Shown here: positions 1 to 9,200 of the stretch, piece after piece
Position numbering within the stretch: the first letter of the stretch is position 1
Layout of the letters: the number at the start of each line of letters is the position of its first letter
Notes under the pieces: generated by a model
Databases searched by the model: none
What the model was told of the DNA's origin: nothing
What the model saw: only the letters and a program-made list of their open reading frames with translations
Position numbers and translations under genes: made by a program
Assembly (NCBI GenBank): GCA_910586775.1
Contig: CAJUJN010000017.1
Location: 1 to 64,000, forward strand
Reading direction: 5' to 3'
Length of the DNA: 64,000 nt
Source: an uncultured Acetatifactor sp.
Lineage (GTDB): Bacteria; Bacillota; Clostridia; Lachnospirales; Lachnospiraceae

Positions 1-695
1 GCTGGTCGGGAAAATATTTTGTAAAATTTGTTAGTGTATAGTTGACAGAATCGGGAGGCACCGGTTCCGGAAAAACGACATTTCTGAATGCACTTTCCAA
101 CTACATTCCGAAGGACGAGCGAGTTATTACCATAGAAGATTCCGCCGAGCTGCAGATTACGGGGGTGGAGAATCTGGTAAGCCTTGAGACCAGAAATGCC
201 AATACGTCCGGCACTGGCCAGATTACCATCCGTGACCTGATTAAGTCTTCCCTTCGTATGCGTCCCGAGCGGATTGTAGTGGGGGAGGTGCGCGGCGGCG
301 AGGCGTTGGACATGCTTCAGGCAATGAACACGGGGCACGACGGCTCGCTTTCAACGGGCCATGCCAATTCCACCCAGGATATGCTGAGCAGGCTGGAGAC
401 CATGGTGCTGCAGGGGGCTGAGGGACTGCCGTTGGAAGCCATCCGTCAGCAGATTGCGTCGGCGGTGGATATCATCATCCATTTGTCCAGGCTGCGTGAC
501 AAGTCCAGGAAGACTATGGAGATTACGGAGGTAGTGGGGTATGAAAACGGGCGTATCCGCCTGAATCCTCTGTATGTATTTGAGGAAGACGACAAAAGCA
601 CGATGCAGGAGGTTTCGGGAAGTCTGAACTGGACGCAGAACCCCATGGTGAATACCATGAAGCTTAGGCTGGCCGGAATTGCAAAGGAAATCTGA
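1..695 (+). pseudogene. cpaF: CpaF/TadA-type pilus secretion ATPase, 5'-incomplete and interrupted at the P-loop
   Basis: CpaF is the hexameric cytoplasmic ATPase that powers Flp/Tad pilus assembly. The C-terminal RecA-like domain is intact from 42 to 695. It has a Walker A motif (GGTGSGKTT) right at its start, an Asp box (ERVITIEDSAEL), a Walker B region (RIVVGEVRGGEALDML) and a His box (TGHDGSLSTGHANS). The frame is closed by TAG at 39-41, four codons before the P-loop. Bases 1-21 read AGRENIL in another frame, which is what normally precedes SGGTGSGKTT in this family. Bases 22-50 therefore look like an extra segment of about 27-29 bases that breaks the gene. The N-terminal domain lies outside the window. 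Alternatives are an assembly fault at a contig edge, or a remnant that restarts at TTG 42. Without the first half the product could not form a normal motor. Confidence 0.8.
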
Positions 696-698
696 GGA

Positions 699-1547
699 GT
701 GGATTATGGGGAAAAAGTAGAGCGGGGGCCGGAATTCATCCCATCCCCCCTGAATAACAATATGATAAATTACGCCGAATATTATCTGTCGGCTACGGAG
801 AAAATAATATTTTTCCTGATTACCTTTATCACGGGAGGGGCGGCAGGGATGGTCTTTTACGGCGGCCTGTTCAAGGTGGACGGAGAGGCGACCATGGCGA
901 CCACGATCAGCAATACGGTTGTCTTCTGCGTGATTGGCTGCATTGCCGCGAAATTCTTCATTCCGGTGCTGCGGGAAAGCATGCGGCAGAAGAGGAGCAA
1001 AAGGCTGGAGAAGCAGTTCGTGAATATGTTGGACGGACTGGCATCCTCACTGGCGGCGGGAAACACTGTGAACGGTGCATTTGTGAACGCTGAAACGGAC
1101 ATGAAAAATCAGTATTCCGAAGATGAGGTGATTGTCCGGGAGATATCGGAGATTGTCCTTGGGCTTGGGAACGGAAGGACACTGGAGGAGATGGTCGCCG
1201 CGTTCGGAGTCAGGAGCAACAGCGAGGATATTGAGAATTTCAGCAATGTTATCAGCAACTGCCACAGGATGGGCGGAAATTTCAAGGACGTCATCCGAAA
1301 GACAAGGGACATCATCAGCGATAAGAGCGCCATAGCGGATGAAATTACTACAAAGCTTGCGTCAAATAAGCTGCAGCACAACGCTATGTGCATCATGCCC
1401 ATAGTGCTGGTGGCCATGTTAAGAATGTCAAGCCGCAGCTTTGCAGATAATCTGGCCTCTCCGCTCGGGGTGGTGGTTACTACCCTGGCAATCGGGCTGT
1501 TTGTGGCTTCTTATTTCTGGGGACGGAAAATAATTGATATCGGGTGA
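699..1547 (+). CDS. tadB: TadB-like pilus inner-membrane platform protein (T2SSF domain)
   Basis: This 282-residue membrane protein is a platform subunit of the Tad secretion machine that couples the CpaF ATPase to the growing Flp pilus. Hydrophobic segments lie near residues 37-57, 64-84, 230-245 and 255-275. Between them is a helical cytoplasmic region (roughly 90-225) typical of T2SSF domains, with the recognisable LEKQFVNMLDGLASSLAAGN and CHRMGGNFKDVI stretches. The start is GTG 699, three bases after the cpaF stop, with GAGGAG overlapping the stop codon, so translation is probably coupled. It appears intact, unlike its partner tadC just downstream. The TadB versus TadC label rests on gene order. 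Confidence 0.8.
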   Translation: MDYGEKVERGPEFIPSPLNNNMINYAEYYLSATEKIIFFLITFITGGAAGMVFYGGLFKVDGEATMATTISNTVVFCVIGCIAAKFFIPVLRESMRQKRSKRLEKQFVNMLDGLASSLAAGNTVNGAFVNAETDMKNQYSEDEVIVREISEIVLGLGNGRTLEEMVAAFGVRSNSEDIENFSNVISNCHRMGGNFKDVIRKTRDIISDKSAIADEITTKLASNKLQHNAMCIMPIVLVAMLRMSSRSFADNLASPLGVVVTTLAIGLFVASYFWGRKIIDIG

Positions 1548-1551
1548 GTGT

Positions 1552-2411
1552 ATGAATATTGTATATCTGGCAGCGGGGACTGTACTGACGGTTTTGTTTA
1601 TCATAATGCTTTTTAAAGGGAGCAGATACGATTATATGCTGGAGGCGCTGGACAGCGGGGACTATCCGCTGAAGACAATATACAGCGTGGGTATGGCATG
1701 GCAGGATATGAAGCTTTTCCGGTTGCGGGGAAAGTTCGGCGAGAGCCTGCGCACGGATACCACGCTGCACTATTCCAGGCAGTACAGCGAATTCTACGCA
1801 AGGATTATATGGGCGCAGATGCTGTCCTTCGGGCATTTCTGCCTGGCGGTTTTCCTGGTGGCGAAGGTTTTGCATCCGGCTCCATGTCCGGCTTTTTCCT
1901 GGTGGTGGGAATCATTCTGAGCGTACTGGCGATGTACTATTTCGGAACCAGCACCTCTGAGAAGGTGAAAAAGCGCCGTGAGGAATGTGAGGCGGAGCTC
2001 CCGAATGCGGTGTCAAAGCTGGCCCTGATTACCAACACAGGCACCACGCACCATGATTCCTGGGAGATGGTTGCTTACGGAAAGACAGGGACCTTCTATG
2101 ACATGATGAAGAATTCCTGCGTGGAAATAAAGAACGGCAAGGCGGATGTGGATGCCATTCACGATATGGGCGCTATGATTAATTCGGAGGAAATCAAGAA
2201 ATTTACGTCGGCGCTGATTCAGAGTATAGAGCGGGGCGGCGGGGATTTGCCCCATTTTCTCACGAATCAGTCTTCTGAGCTGTGGGCAAAGCACCGCCAG
2301 ACCATGCTTCAGAAGGGTGAGCAGGCCGCCAGCGCGCTGCTGATGCCCATAGCGCTTATGTTTCTGGGCGTCATGCTGATTGTGATGTCGGCGGCGCTGC
2401 AGAGCTTTTAG
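1552..2411 (+). pseudogene. tadC: TadC-like pilus platform protein, frameshifted near codon 105
   Basis: This is the second T2SSF-type platform subunit of the Tad pilus. ATG 1552 opens a frame reading MNIVYLAAG... to about FLVAKVL near 1875, then runs out of frame to a stop at 1918-1920. The expected continuation (SMSGFFLVVGIIL, then MYYFGTSTSEKVKKR, VSKLALITNTG, ending IVMSAALQSF) is in a different frame from about 1870 to 2411. A one-base change between roughly 1860 and 1890 explains this. No long homopolymer is present there, so simple slippage is not obvious. The rebuilt protein would be about 285 residues, normal for the family. It is either a real pseudogene or a sequencing error; broken neighbours favour the former. 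Confidence 0.78.
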
Positions 2412-2618
2412 GGAGGAAATTCGGCATAAGGCATAAAGCGACCGGTTTTCACGCGGAGTATTCGGGTGCATGGGAGGATTGCAGAGGGCATGCAATGGGA
2501 CGGTGCAGGTATTGGCGGGGGAACGGCGGCCGACGGGAGTATGATATGCGCGGGCAATATGCCCTGTATATAAAAGAGACAGCTTATTAACAATTCAATT
2601 TATCACGGAGGAGGAAAA
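2412..2618 (+). other. intergenic region before the pilin gene
   Basis: These 207 bases lie between tadC and the Flp pilin. I see no supportable ORF. The region ends in a GGAGGAGG ribosome-binding site at 2606-2613. Pilin genes of this type often have their own promoter, but I cannot point to a convincing -35/-10 pair here. Confidence 0.4.
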
Positions 2619-2834
2619 ATGTTGAGTCGTTGGATGGACAGGATGTATTTTAGGGCAATGGAGAGAGTTCAGAAGGTTTTGCGTGAGGAAGAGGGTGATA
2701 CTAACTTTATCTCTATACTGATAATTCTTGGTGTAGTCATTCTCCTTGCAGGTGTATTTATGGGATTCAAAGACCGGATTGTCGGCATGGTACAGGATAT
2801 TATTGATGAGTTCGTTTCAAACGGGATCCATTGA
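2619..2834 (+). CDS. flp: Flp1-type type IVb pilin
   Basis: This 71-residue protein is the probable major pilin polymerised by the Tad machine. A charged leader (MLSRWMDRMYFRAMERVQKVLREEEG) precedes a hydrophobic helix (ISILIILGVVILLAGVFMGF, about residues 31-50) and a short amphipathic tail. The EEGDTNFISILIILGVV signature is typical of Clostridia Flp1 family pilins. The Glu just upstream of the helix and the following short polar segment fit cleavage by the prepilin peptidase encoded next. A strong GGAGGAGG site lies about 5 bases before ATG. The gene is intact even though several assembly genes are broken. Confidence 0.85.
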   Translation: MLSRWMDRMYFRAMERVQKVLREEEGDTNFISILIILGVVILLAGVFMGFKDRIVGMVQDIIDEFVSNGIH

Positions 2835-2960
2835 CGTGTCTGCTTATGTCGGGGGTGCTTTGCCCTGCCCCGCAGTGTTTCTGATATCTTTCCAGGGAGC
2901 TGCGGGGGAGACGGGCAGGTCACTGATGAAATCGAAGAATTACGTCCTGCGGGAGGGCTT

Positions 2961-3641
2961 ATGAATTATTTTCTTGCGGTGCCGGTGGCGCTGTGCTGCG
3001 GTGCGGCGGCATACTGCACCCTGAATCAGGAGACTGCGGATAAAATAAAGCTGTTGCACATCATGGGTACGCCTGCGGAAAAAACGAGGGCAATGAGCGG
3101 CACACAGGTGCGGCTGCTTACGCTGCTTGTCGGGATTCTCTGCTACAGTGCTGCAGTGATGTTGCTGCTGCATGTGAATGGGGCGATTAACAGGGTGAAG
3201 ATGCTGGCTGCCCTGTTCTGCATTGCCGGCGCGGCCTGCAATGACTACAGGGAACAGCGGATTCCCAATATCTTTCCGTTAGTGATGGCTCTTTCTGGTC
3301 TGCTCTGCCTGGCGGCGGGATATCTGTTTTCCCAGGAGGGAGCCGCCGCTTATCTGGCCAGCAGCCTGATAGCCACGTTTCTGGTGGCAGCCTGCATGAC
3401 GGTTGCGGCGCTGCTCACAGGGAACGGAATCGGAACCGGGGATATCAAGCTGCTCTGTTCGCTTGCGCTGACGGGAGGCGTGTACACAGTGGGCGGCACT
3501 CTGTTTTTCGGCATGACAGTCTGCTTTTTTACGGCTGTCATTCTGCTGGTGGTTCGGAAAAAGACGATGAAAGAGTCTCTGCCTTTCGGGCCTTTCATTT
3601 TTATCGGGTATATAATTTCTATTTTTGCATCAGTTTATTAA
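2961..3641 (+). CDS. Prepilin peptidase (A24 family, TadV/CpaA-like)
   Basis: This 226-residue polytopic membrane aspartyl protease removes the leader of Flp pilins and TadE-like pseudopilins. The two catalytic aspartates are visible as D95 in ACNDYREQRIPN and D161 in the GxGD motif (GIGTGDIKLL). About six hydrophobic segments are present, starting with a non-canonical N-terminal pair (residues 1-20 and 50-72) ahead of the catalytic core. It lies 126 bases downstream of the pilin gene with GGAGGG before ATG 2961. That spacer (2835-2960) holds a weak CCCCGCA/TGCGGGG inverted repeat and no ORF I would defend. Active-site and fold residues look complete. Confidence 0.88.
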   Translation: MNYFLAVPVALCCGAAAYCTLNQETADKIKLLHIMGTPAEKTRAMSGTQVRLLTLLVGILCYSAAVMLLLHVNGAINRVKMLAALFCIAGAACNDYREQRIPNIFPLVMALSGLLCLAAGYLFSQEGAAAYLASSLIATFLVAACMTVAALLTGNGIGTGDIKLLCSLALTGGVYTVGGTLFFGMTVCFFTAVILLVVRKKTMKESLPFGPFIFIGYIISIFASVY

Positions 3642-3678
3642 ATACAGGCAAAACCGCTGAAGCGGGCAGGGGGCGTAT

Positions 3679-4998
3679 ATGAAGAAGATTAGAATCGTTC
3701 TGACAGTTTTTATGCTTGCGCTGACAGGCATGGCCTGGGTATCCCTGGCTGGCGGAATCATGAAGGAAAACAGCGCATACAACAGGGCGCTCGAGAAGGC
3801 CCGGGCACTGGAAGAGCAGCGGCTCTACCAGAAGGAGATTGCAGCCTTGGAGGAAGCCCTGGGAATCAGGGAATCTGCAGAGGTCAGATGCCTGTGGCGC
3901 GACGCCTGGCAGCTTGCCTGGGAGGACGGCGTGGCCGCGAAGAGCGAGTACATAGACGCCATGGAATCGGTGGCAAAGCTGCAGCCGGGCAATGTGGAGA
4001 ACTGGGAGAAACTGATTGGGTTCTGTGTGGAGACACAGGACTATAAAACCGCGTATGCCAACTGTAAGGATGCGGAGGAAGCAGGCGCATCCAGTGAGAA
4101 GCTGGACGTCTGGCAGAGACAGGTCCGCTATTCCTATACTGTAAACGGAAGAGTTTACTCCGAAATACAGTATAGTCCCAGCGGGTACAACACGGTGAGC
4201 AACGGAGAAAACTGGGGCATTGTGAACGAGAACGGCGAATGGGCCGTGGACTGTACCTGGGAATTTCTAAGCCCCGTGACCTCCGGCCTGGTACGGTTGG
4301 CGGGGGATGTACAGGAGCTGCGCATTATGGATAATAAAAGTGTGGTGCAGGCCATCCTGGGCGGGGGCATCGAGGCGGCCAGAGTGATTGCGGACGGGAT
4401 TCTGCCCGTCCTGGAGGACGGCAGCTGGAGATATTATGACAGTGCGAGCCAGACGTTTATGCAGGGCAGTTATGAGGACGCCTCATCCTATGCGGGCGGA
4501 ATTGCGGCTGTGAAGGAGAACGGAAAATGGAAGCTGGCAGACAGAAACGGCAGCCAGGTGGGAAATGCGGAGTTTGAGGATATCAGCCTTTACAGCGGCG
4601 GAGAGTATCTGTATGACGGAATCTTTGTGGCAAAATCGGGGGGTGAATACGGGCTGTATGACCAGAAGGGCGTTCTGGTAGCAGGCATCGCCAGTACAGA
4701 TATGGATGTATTCACCGGAGAGTGGATTGCCTACCAGGAGCCGGGCGGAAGATGGGGCTTTATGGATAAAAAAGGGGATGTGATGATAGAGCCGCAGTAT
4801 GAGAATGCAAAGAGCTTTTCCGGCGGGTTGGCGGCCGTCTGTATAGACGGGATGTGGGGATTTATCAATGAGGCCAATGAGCTGGTGATAGAGAACCGGT
4901 TTGTGGATGCCGGCTATTTTACTTCCGGCGGCGTGTGCTTTGTCAGCGAGGCGGCGGGAGAGTATTACATGATAACCCTGCGTTTTCCGGAGAGATAA
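3679..4998 (+). CDS. Membrane-anchored WG-repeat protein
   Basis: This 439-residue protein has an N-terminal signal-anchor (residues 4-26, VLTVFMLALTGMAWVSLAGG) and then a helical, TPR-like segment (about 35-155). The C-terminal half consists of WG (beta) repeats: NGENWGIVNENGEWAV, ENGKWKLADRNGS, GGEYGLYDQKGV, GGRWGFMDKKGDVMIEPQYENA and DGMWGFINEANELVIENRF. WG repeats are thought to form extracytoplasmic binding surfaces; no enzyme motif is seen. The position inside the tad operon, between prepilin peptidase and tadE, suggests an accessory role in pilus assembly or surface display. That is inference from context only. The frame is intact. Confidence 0.75.
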   Translation: MKKIRIVLTVFMLALTGMAWVSLAGGIMKENSAYNRALEKARALEEQRLYQKEIAALEEALGIRESAEVRCLWRDAWQLAWEDGVAAKSEYIDAMESVAKLQPGNVENWEKLIGFCVETQDYKTAYANCKDAEEAGASSEKLDVWQRQVRYSYTVNGRVYSEIQYSPSGYNTVSNGENWGIVNENGEWAVDCTWEFLSPVTSGLVRLAGDVQELRIMDNKSVVQAILGGGIEAARVIADGILPVLEDGSWRYYDSASQTFMQGSYEDASSYAGGIAAVKENGKWKLADRNGSQVGNAEFEDISLYSGGEYLYDGIFVAKSGGEYGLYDQKGVLVAGIASTDMDVFTGEWIAYQEPGGRWGFMDKKGDVMIEPQYENAKSFSGGLAAVCIDGMWGFINEANELVIENRFVDAGYFTSGGVCFVSEAAGEYYMITLRFPER

Positions 4999-5008
4999 GC
5001 GAGGTGGC

Positions 5009-5668
5009 ATGGTGGAGAAGAAATCACGGGAAAAGGGTGCGATTATGCTGGAGGCCATCATTGTGATGGTGATTACCATGCTGGTTCTGGTGTGGCTGCT
5101 GGCAGTGGGTTTTATCTACTATCAGCGCTATACGACTACGGTAGTGACAAATGACGCGGTGGTAAAGATTGCGTCCACATACAACAATCCCTCCTCGGAT
5201 ATCATCATGGGATACGTGACCACAGAGGAGGTCAGCGGGAGAAACCTGTACCGGAATTTTACATCCGGCTCCGCTTCCGGCAATCTGATGGAGGTCAATG
5301 AAAACCGTGCGGAGGCCTATGTGAAATACATCCTGAACAAGGCCAATTTCACCGGAGTGGTGGAGGATGTGGATGTGGAACTGCGGCTGGTGAGAGATTC
5401 CCTTGTGAGAAAGCATGTGGAGCTGAAGGTTACCTGCACTTACAACACGCCCTTCGGGGAGGCCCTGGAATTTTTCGGCATGAGAGCCGCAAACACGTAC
5501 TCCGTGACGGCATGCTCGGACTGTACAGATGTGTTGGATTATTATTCTACCGTTCATTTTGTGCAGACGCTGACAGACGGAACCTATATAGACGGCACAG
5601 GGATTATTAACAGCATCGTGAAACTGCTGAACAAAATGGTGCAAACATACAATCAGTTCATTTCCTGA
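5009..5668 (+). CDS. TadE-like pseudopilin / minor pilin
   Basis: This 219-residue protein has the architecture of a TadE-like minor pilin: a short basic leader (MVEKKSREKG), then an Ala-Ile-Met-Leu-Glu start to a long hydrophobic helix (residues 11-35), then an extracytoplasmic domain. The Glu at position 15 of AIMLEAIIVM is placed like the conserved Glu of pseudopilins. Two Cys (ACSDC) near residue 170 could form a disulfide. The start at ATG 5009 has GAGG a few bases upstream and is 10 bases after the WG-repeat stop. It is a likely substrate of the prepilin peptidase at 2961-3641. Confidence 0.7.
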   Translation: MVEKKSREKGAIMLEAIIVMVITMLVLVWLLAVGFIYYQRYTTTVVTNDAVVKIASTYNNPSSDIIMGYVTTEEVSGRNLYRNFTSGSASGNLMEVNENRAEAYVKYILNKANFTGVVEDVDVELRLVRDSLVRKHVELKVTCTYNTPFGEALEFFGMRAANTYSVTACSDCTDVLDYYSTVHFVQTLTDGTYIDGTGIINSIVKLLNKMVQTYNQFIS

Positions 5669-5684
5669 TTTGTCTGGAGGAGAT

Positions 5685-8600
5685 ATGAAGAGACGTAGCA
5701 AGGCCGGAAAAAAATGGATAAACGGAACCAGAGGCGTAATCTCCCTGTTTCTGGCGATACTGATGGTGCCCTTTGTGTCCATAGGCGGGGCGCTGCTCAA
5801 TGCGGCCAGGGTAAACAGCGCGGTGGCAGTCTTTGACGAGGCGTTGTGCAACGCCTCCAATTCCACACTGGGGACTTATGACGGGTTTCTGCGCTCCAGA
5901 TTCGGCCTGCTGGCAATGTCCCAGGATACCTCGTCCCGGGGAGGCGGATATACGGCCCAGGATTTGATATCCGAAACCTTTCAGTATTATATGGAACAGA
6001 ATGTGGGGGCATTGAGCAATACTTATGTTACGGCTCAGACAGATGCGGCGGGAATCTATCCGCTGGCAGATACCGGGGTGCTGCTGTCCCAGGTGCTGGA
6101 GTACAGCAAGTATACGGTGCCTGCCAGACTTGTGATTGACGGCTTCTGCATTGACGACATTATAGGGAACCTGCTGCCGAAGATGGAGATGACGAAGAGC
6201 CTTCTCGGCACTATGACAGCGGGTACGGATATGGCGCAGAAGCTGGATGCCTGCGATGAAAAATTCGACAGCGCCGGCGAGAAGCTGAAGGCCTGCGAGA
6301 CCGCACTGGGGGAGTACTCATCGGCATATTCCGCCTTTGACGCCGCAGTGAGGGAATATAACAGGCTGGTGGATGAAAGGGCGGCGAAGATTTCGGAATG
6401 CCAGGGGACCATATCGGATACAAATGCGGATATTGAGGGATACAACGAAACCATTGATGAAGAGGAGGAAAAGTATCCCGGGCTGTGCGCCCAGTGGAGC
6501 GCTCTGAAGAACGAGAAGGACGCATACGGAAATCCTGTGGACAACAGCGAGGCGATGGAAGAGCTGGAAGAGGAACATGAGGAACTGAAAACCTATGTGG
6601 AAGCACAGGAGGGGCTGGAAGAGGCGGAGGAGAACCTGGAAGAGGCAGAGGAAAACCTGGAGGCGGTCATCGCCCAGTACCAGACAAAGTTGGATAACCA
6701 GAGAACTGCAGTCAGCAACAGCAAAATCTCCTACAGCGGGAAAATAAGCACGCTGGCTTCTTCCCTGAAGTCTGCGGGGGAGGCTGTGGTAGCGGCGCAG
6801 GAGGCGCAGAATGACCTGGACAGCGCGGGAGTCGATCTGGCAGTGAACATTGCGGGTAATATCCAGACGGGCCAGAACAAAAGCATGGATACGCAGATAA
6901 AGGATATGGAAGCAGGCAAAAAGGCTGCTCTGGAGAGAGGGGACAGCGAGGCGGCATATTTATGGTCAAACCAGATAGACGAAGCCAACGCAAAAAAGAA
7001 CAACCTGAGCGATATGAACACGATTCTGGTGACGGGAACTACTTCCGGAGTGAATGCAGGCAGAGATTCCATGAAGGATTTTGCGGTAAATGACTACATC
7101 AGCAGCTTCAATACACAGTATACGAAACTGATTCAGCTGAAGGGAAAGGTGGACGGCTATACTCTGGCAAACGGATATGAGACAAAAATGCCGGGCACAG
7201 GAGGATATTATGACAATGGTGTCATGATTCCTGTTACCAGCGGGGATCTGGAGCGGCTCCAGGAAGGCCTGGCGGAAGATACCGCGGAATCCTCTTTTTT
7301 CGCGACGGTAAAGGTGCTGATTGGCTTTATCAAGGCAATGGTCAGCTTCAGCGCATGGGTAGATCTGGAACTGACAGGAACGATTAACACGTCGCTTTAT
7401 TCCGGCATAGGGGGACTGCCCTCCTCCAAAAACAGGAGCGAGGGAAGCGCATATTGCCTGAAATCGTCCTATGACACGGAGGACAGCCAGCGATCGGATT
7501 ACTATAAACAGCTTTTGAGCAGTTACTCCACCGGTTCCTTCGTACCGGGCAACGGTACGGGGGCGGATTCCCTGATAGACCAGATACTGAACGATCTGTC
7601 GGACCTGTCCGAAAGTCTTGAGGACTGGCACTGGTATAATGTATTCAAGAAAACAAAGGCATTGTATAACGCAGTGACAGGTCTGGTGGGACATGTGCTG
7701 GAGTTTGCAAAAAATGCCGCCGTAATACTGGCGGAAGCGGTAGGACAGAAGCTGCTCCTGGCCGGATACGTGGCATACAATATTCCAAACAGGACCACAT
7801 ACGGTAGCTATTCCCTGCCCAGGGCAGGCAGTCCCGGACAGGGGTATGCGTTTTACGGTGCGGAGACGGAATATATAATGAAGGGCAGCCTTTCGGAGGC
7901 TGTGAACCAGACAAAGGTGTTTAACAATGTATGGCTGATCCGGCTGGCCTTTGACTTCGGGTTTGTGCTCACGAATGCGGAGGTTGCGTCTATTGCGGGC
8001 GAAGCAGGAGCGGTGACATTTGGAATCGGCACGATAGTCGTGTATATCCTGTACATGGTAGCGGAGCCCTTTGTGGACACACTGGTTTTGGTGAACGGAG
8101 GGAAAGTTCCCATCTGGAAGTCGACTCTCTACCTCACACCCAGCGGCATAACGGATCTGATCGGCGTTTTCTATCATTTAACGCTTTCGGACGCTCAGAA
8201 AAATACTGCTTACAAACAGGTGGTTAAGGTCATGAGTATCGGGAAGGCCAGCGACAGCTACGCGCAGAATTATGCGGATGCATATCAGTCAGGTATCAGC
8301 GACCCGGATGCGGGGGGCAGTTCCAAGGTGGTGAGTTCGTTGACATTTGACTATACCAAGACACTGCTGATGGCAATGCTGTTTGAGAATAAGGAAACCA
8401 TGCTGAACCGCCTGGCAGATATCATCCAGATGGAAGCGTCCTACAACGCTGCCACCAATATTGGTACATACACCTTTAACCTGGACGAGAGCTATACCTA
8501 TCTGCGTTCTTCCGGGAGCTTTACCACTAATGAGTTCCTGCCGATTTCCGATTCTGCAGGATTGCGCTCGAAGGAAAGGATTATATACAGAGGATATTAA
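5685..8600 (+). CDS. Large TadG-like surface protein with coiled coil (DUF5702-like)
   Basis: This 971-residue protein has one N-terminal membrane segment (GVISLFLAILMVPFVSIGG, about residues 16-40) preceded by basic residues. Then comes NAARVNSAVAVFDEALCNASNSTLGTYD, similar to what I recall of DUF5702/TadG-like proteins of Clostridia pilus loci. Residues about 190-390 are strongly coiled-coil and acidic (EEAEENLEEAEENLEAV), and later parts have further hydrophobic stretches (about 755-800). I chose ATG 5685 because GGAGGA lies 7 bases upstream; the earlier TTG 5670 lacks a site. No enzymatic motif is visible. It probably forms an envelope-anchored pilus-associated structure. At nearly 1000 residues it is much longer than a usual TadG. 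Confidence 0.65.
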   Translation: MKRRSKAGKKWINGTRGVISLFLAILMVPFVSIGGALLNAARVNSAVAVFDEALCNASNSTLGTYDGFLRSRFGLLAMSQDTSSRGGGYTAQDLISETFQYYMEQNVGALSNTYVTAQTDAAGIYPLADTGVLLSQVLEYSKYTVPARLVIDGFCIDDIIGNLLPKMEMTKSLLGTMTAGTDMAQKLDACDEKFDSAGEKLKACETALGEYSSAYSAFDAAVREYNRLVDERAAKISECQGTISDTNADIEGYNETIDEEEEKYPGLCAQWSALKNEKDAYGNPVDNSEAMEELEEEHEELKTYVEAQEGLEEAEENLEEAEENLEAVIAQYQTKLDNQRTAVSNSKISYSGKISTLASSLKSAGEAVVAAQEAQNDLDSAGVDLAVNIAGNIQTGQNKSMDTQIKDMEAGKKAALERGDSEAAYLWSNQIDEANAKKNNLSDMNTILVTGTTSGVNAGRDSMKDFAVNDYISSFNTQYTKLIQLKGKVDGYTLANGYETKMPGTGGYYDNGVMIPVTSGDLERLQEGLAEDTAESSFFATVKVLIGFIKAMVSFSAWVDLELTGTINTSLYSGIGGLPSSKNRSEGSAYCLKSSYDTEDSQRSDYYKQLLSSYSTGSFVPGNGTGADSLIDQILNDLSDLSESLEDWHWYNVFKKTKALYNAVTGLVGHVLEFAKNAAVILAEAVGQKLLLAGYVAYNIPNRTTYGSYSLPRAGSPGQGYAFYGAETEYIMKGSLSEAVNQTKVFNNVWLIRLAFDFGFVLTNAEVASIAGEAGAVTFGIGTIVVYILYMVAEPFVDTLVLVNGGKVPIWKSTLYLTPSGITDLIGVFYHLTLSDAQKNTAYKQVVKVMSIGKASDSYAQNYADAYQSGISDPDAGGSSKVVSSLTFDYTKTLLMAMLFENKETMLNRLADIIQMEASYNAATNIGTYTFNLDESYTYLRSSGSFTTNEFLPISDSAGLRSKERIIYRGY

Positions 8601-8601
8601 A

Positions 8602-9182
8602 ATGAAGAAAAAGCGAGGCGGGGAGAAGGGGTTGCTTTCTCTCGAGGCGTGTATCACACTTCCCATATTTATGTTTTTGATGTTCTTTCTGTACAGTTTT
8701 TTCGTGGTGTTTGAGGCCAGAAACGAGATGGCGCATGTGCTGCTTTCCGCTGCGGACAGCCTGTCCTTTGATGCCAACGAAAATTCCGGTCTGGGGGAAT
8801 CCGGAACGGTGGGGCAGGTTTTATACGGGCTGTACGGGAATGCGACGAATTCCGACAGCGATTTTACGGACTACAGGGCCTGGTATAATTCCACCACGGT
8901 GGAAGACGATGAGGGAAACCAGAGCATAGACGGAACATTTGAGGATATTGTCAGAACACGCTTTATCGCTTATCTGACGGGGGAGATTCCCGGAAGGCGG
9001 AAGAAATTCTGAGGCGCTATCATGTGAAGGGCGGTGTGGACGGACTGGACTTTTCGGGTTCCCGCGTGGAGGACGGAAAGCTGTATCTGTCCGTGCGGTA
9101 TACGCTGGAGTATGAATTCAGGGTTTTTGACGGAGGAGAGGCACAGTTTGAGCAGTCGGTCTGCTCCAGGCTGTGGGAATAG
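8602..9182 (+). pseudogene. Second TadE-like pseudopilin, frameshifted near its C-terminus
   Basis: ATG 8602 (one base after the previous stop, with AGAGGA upstream) opens a pseudopilin-type protein. It has a basic leader MKKKRGGEKG, then LLSLEACITLPIFMFLMFFLY with the expected Glu, then a polar domain. The frame stops at 9010-9012 after GEIPGRRKKF. Shifting one base near 8995-9003 gives a continuous, sensible C-terminus (EEILRRYHVKGGVDGLDFSG, then VRYTLEYEFRVFDGG, ending in SRLWE) up to TAG 9180-9182, directly before the next gene. The rebuilt protein is about 193 residues. Either the gene is mutated or one base is wrong in the assembly. Confidence 0.72.
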
Positions 9183-9200
9183 AAAGCGAGGAAGAAAGAA

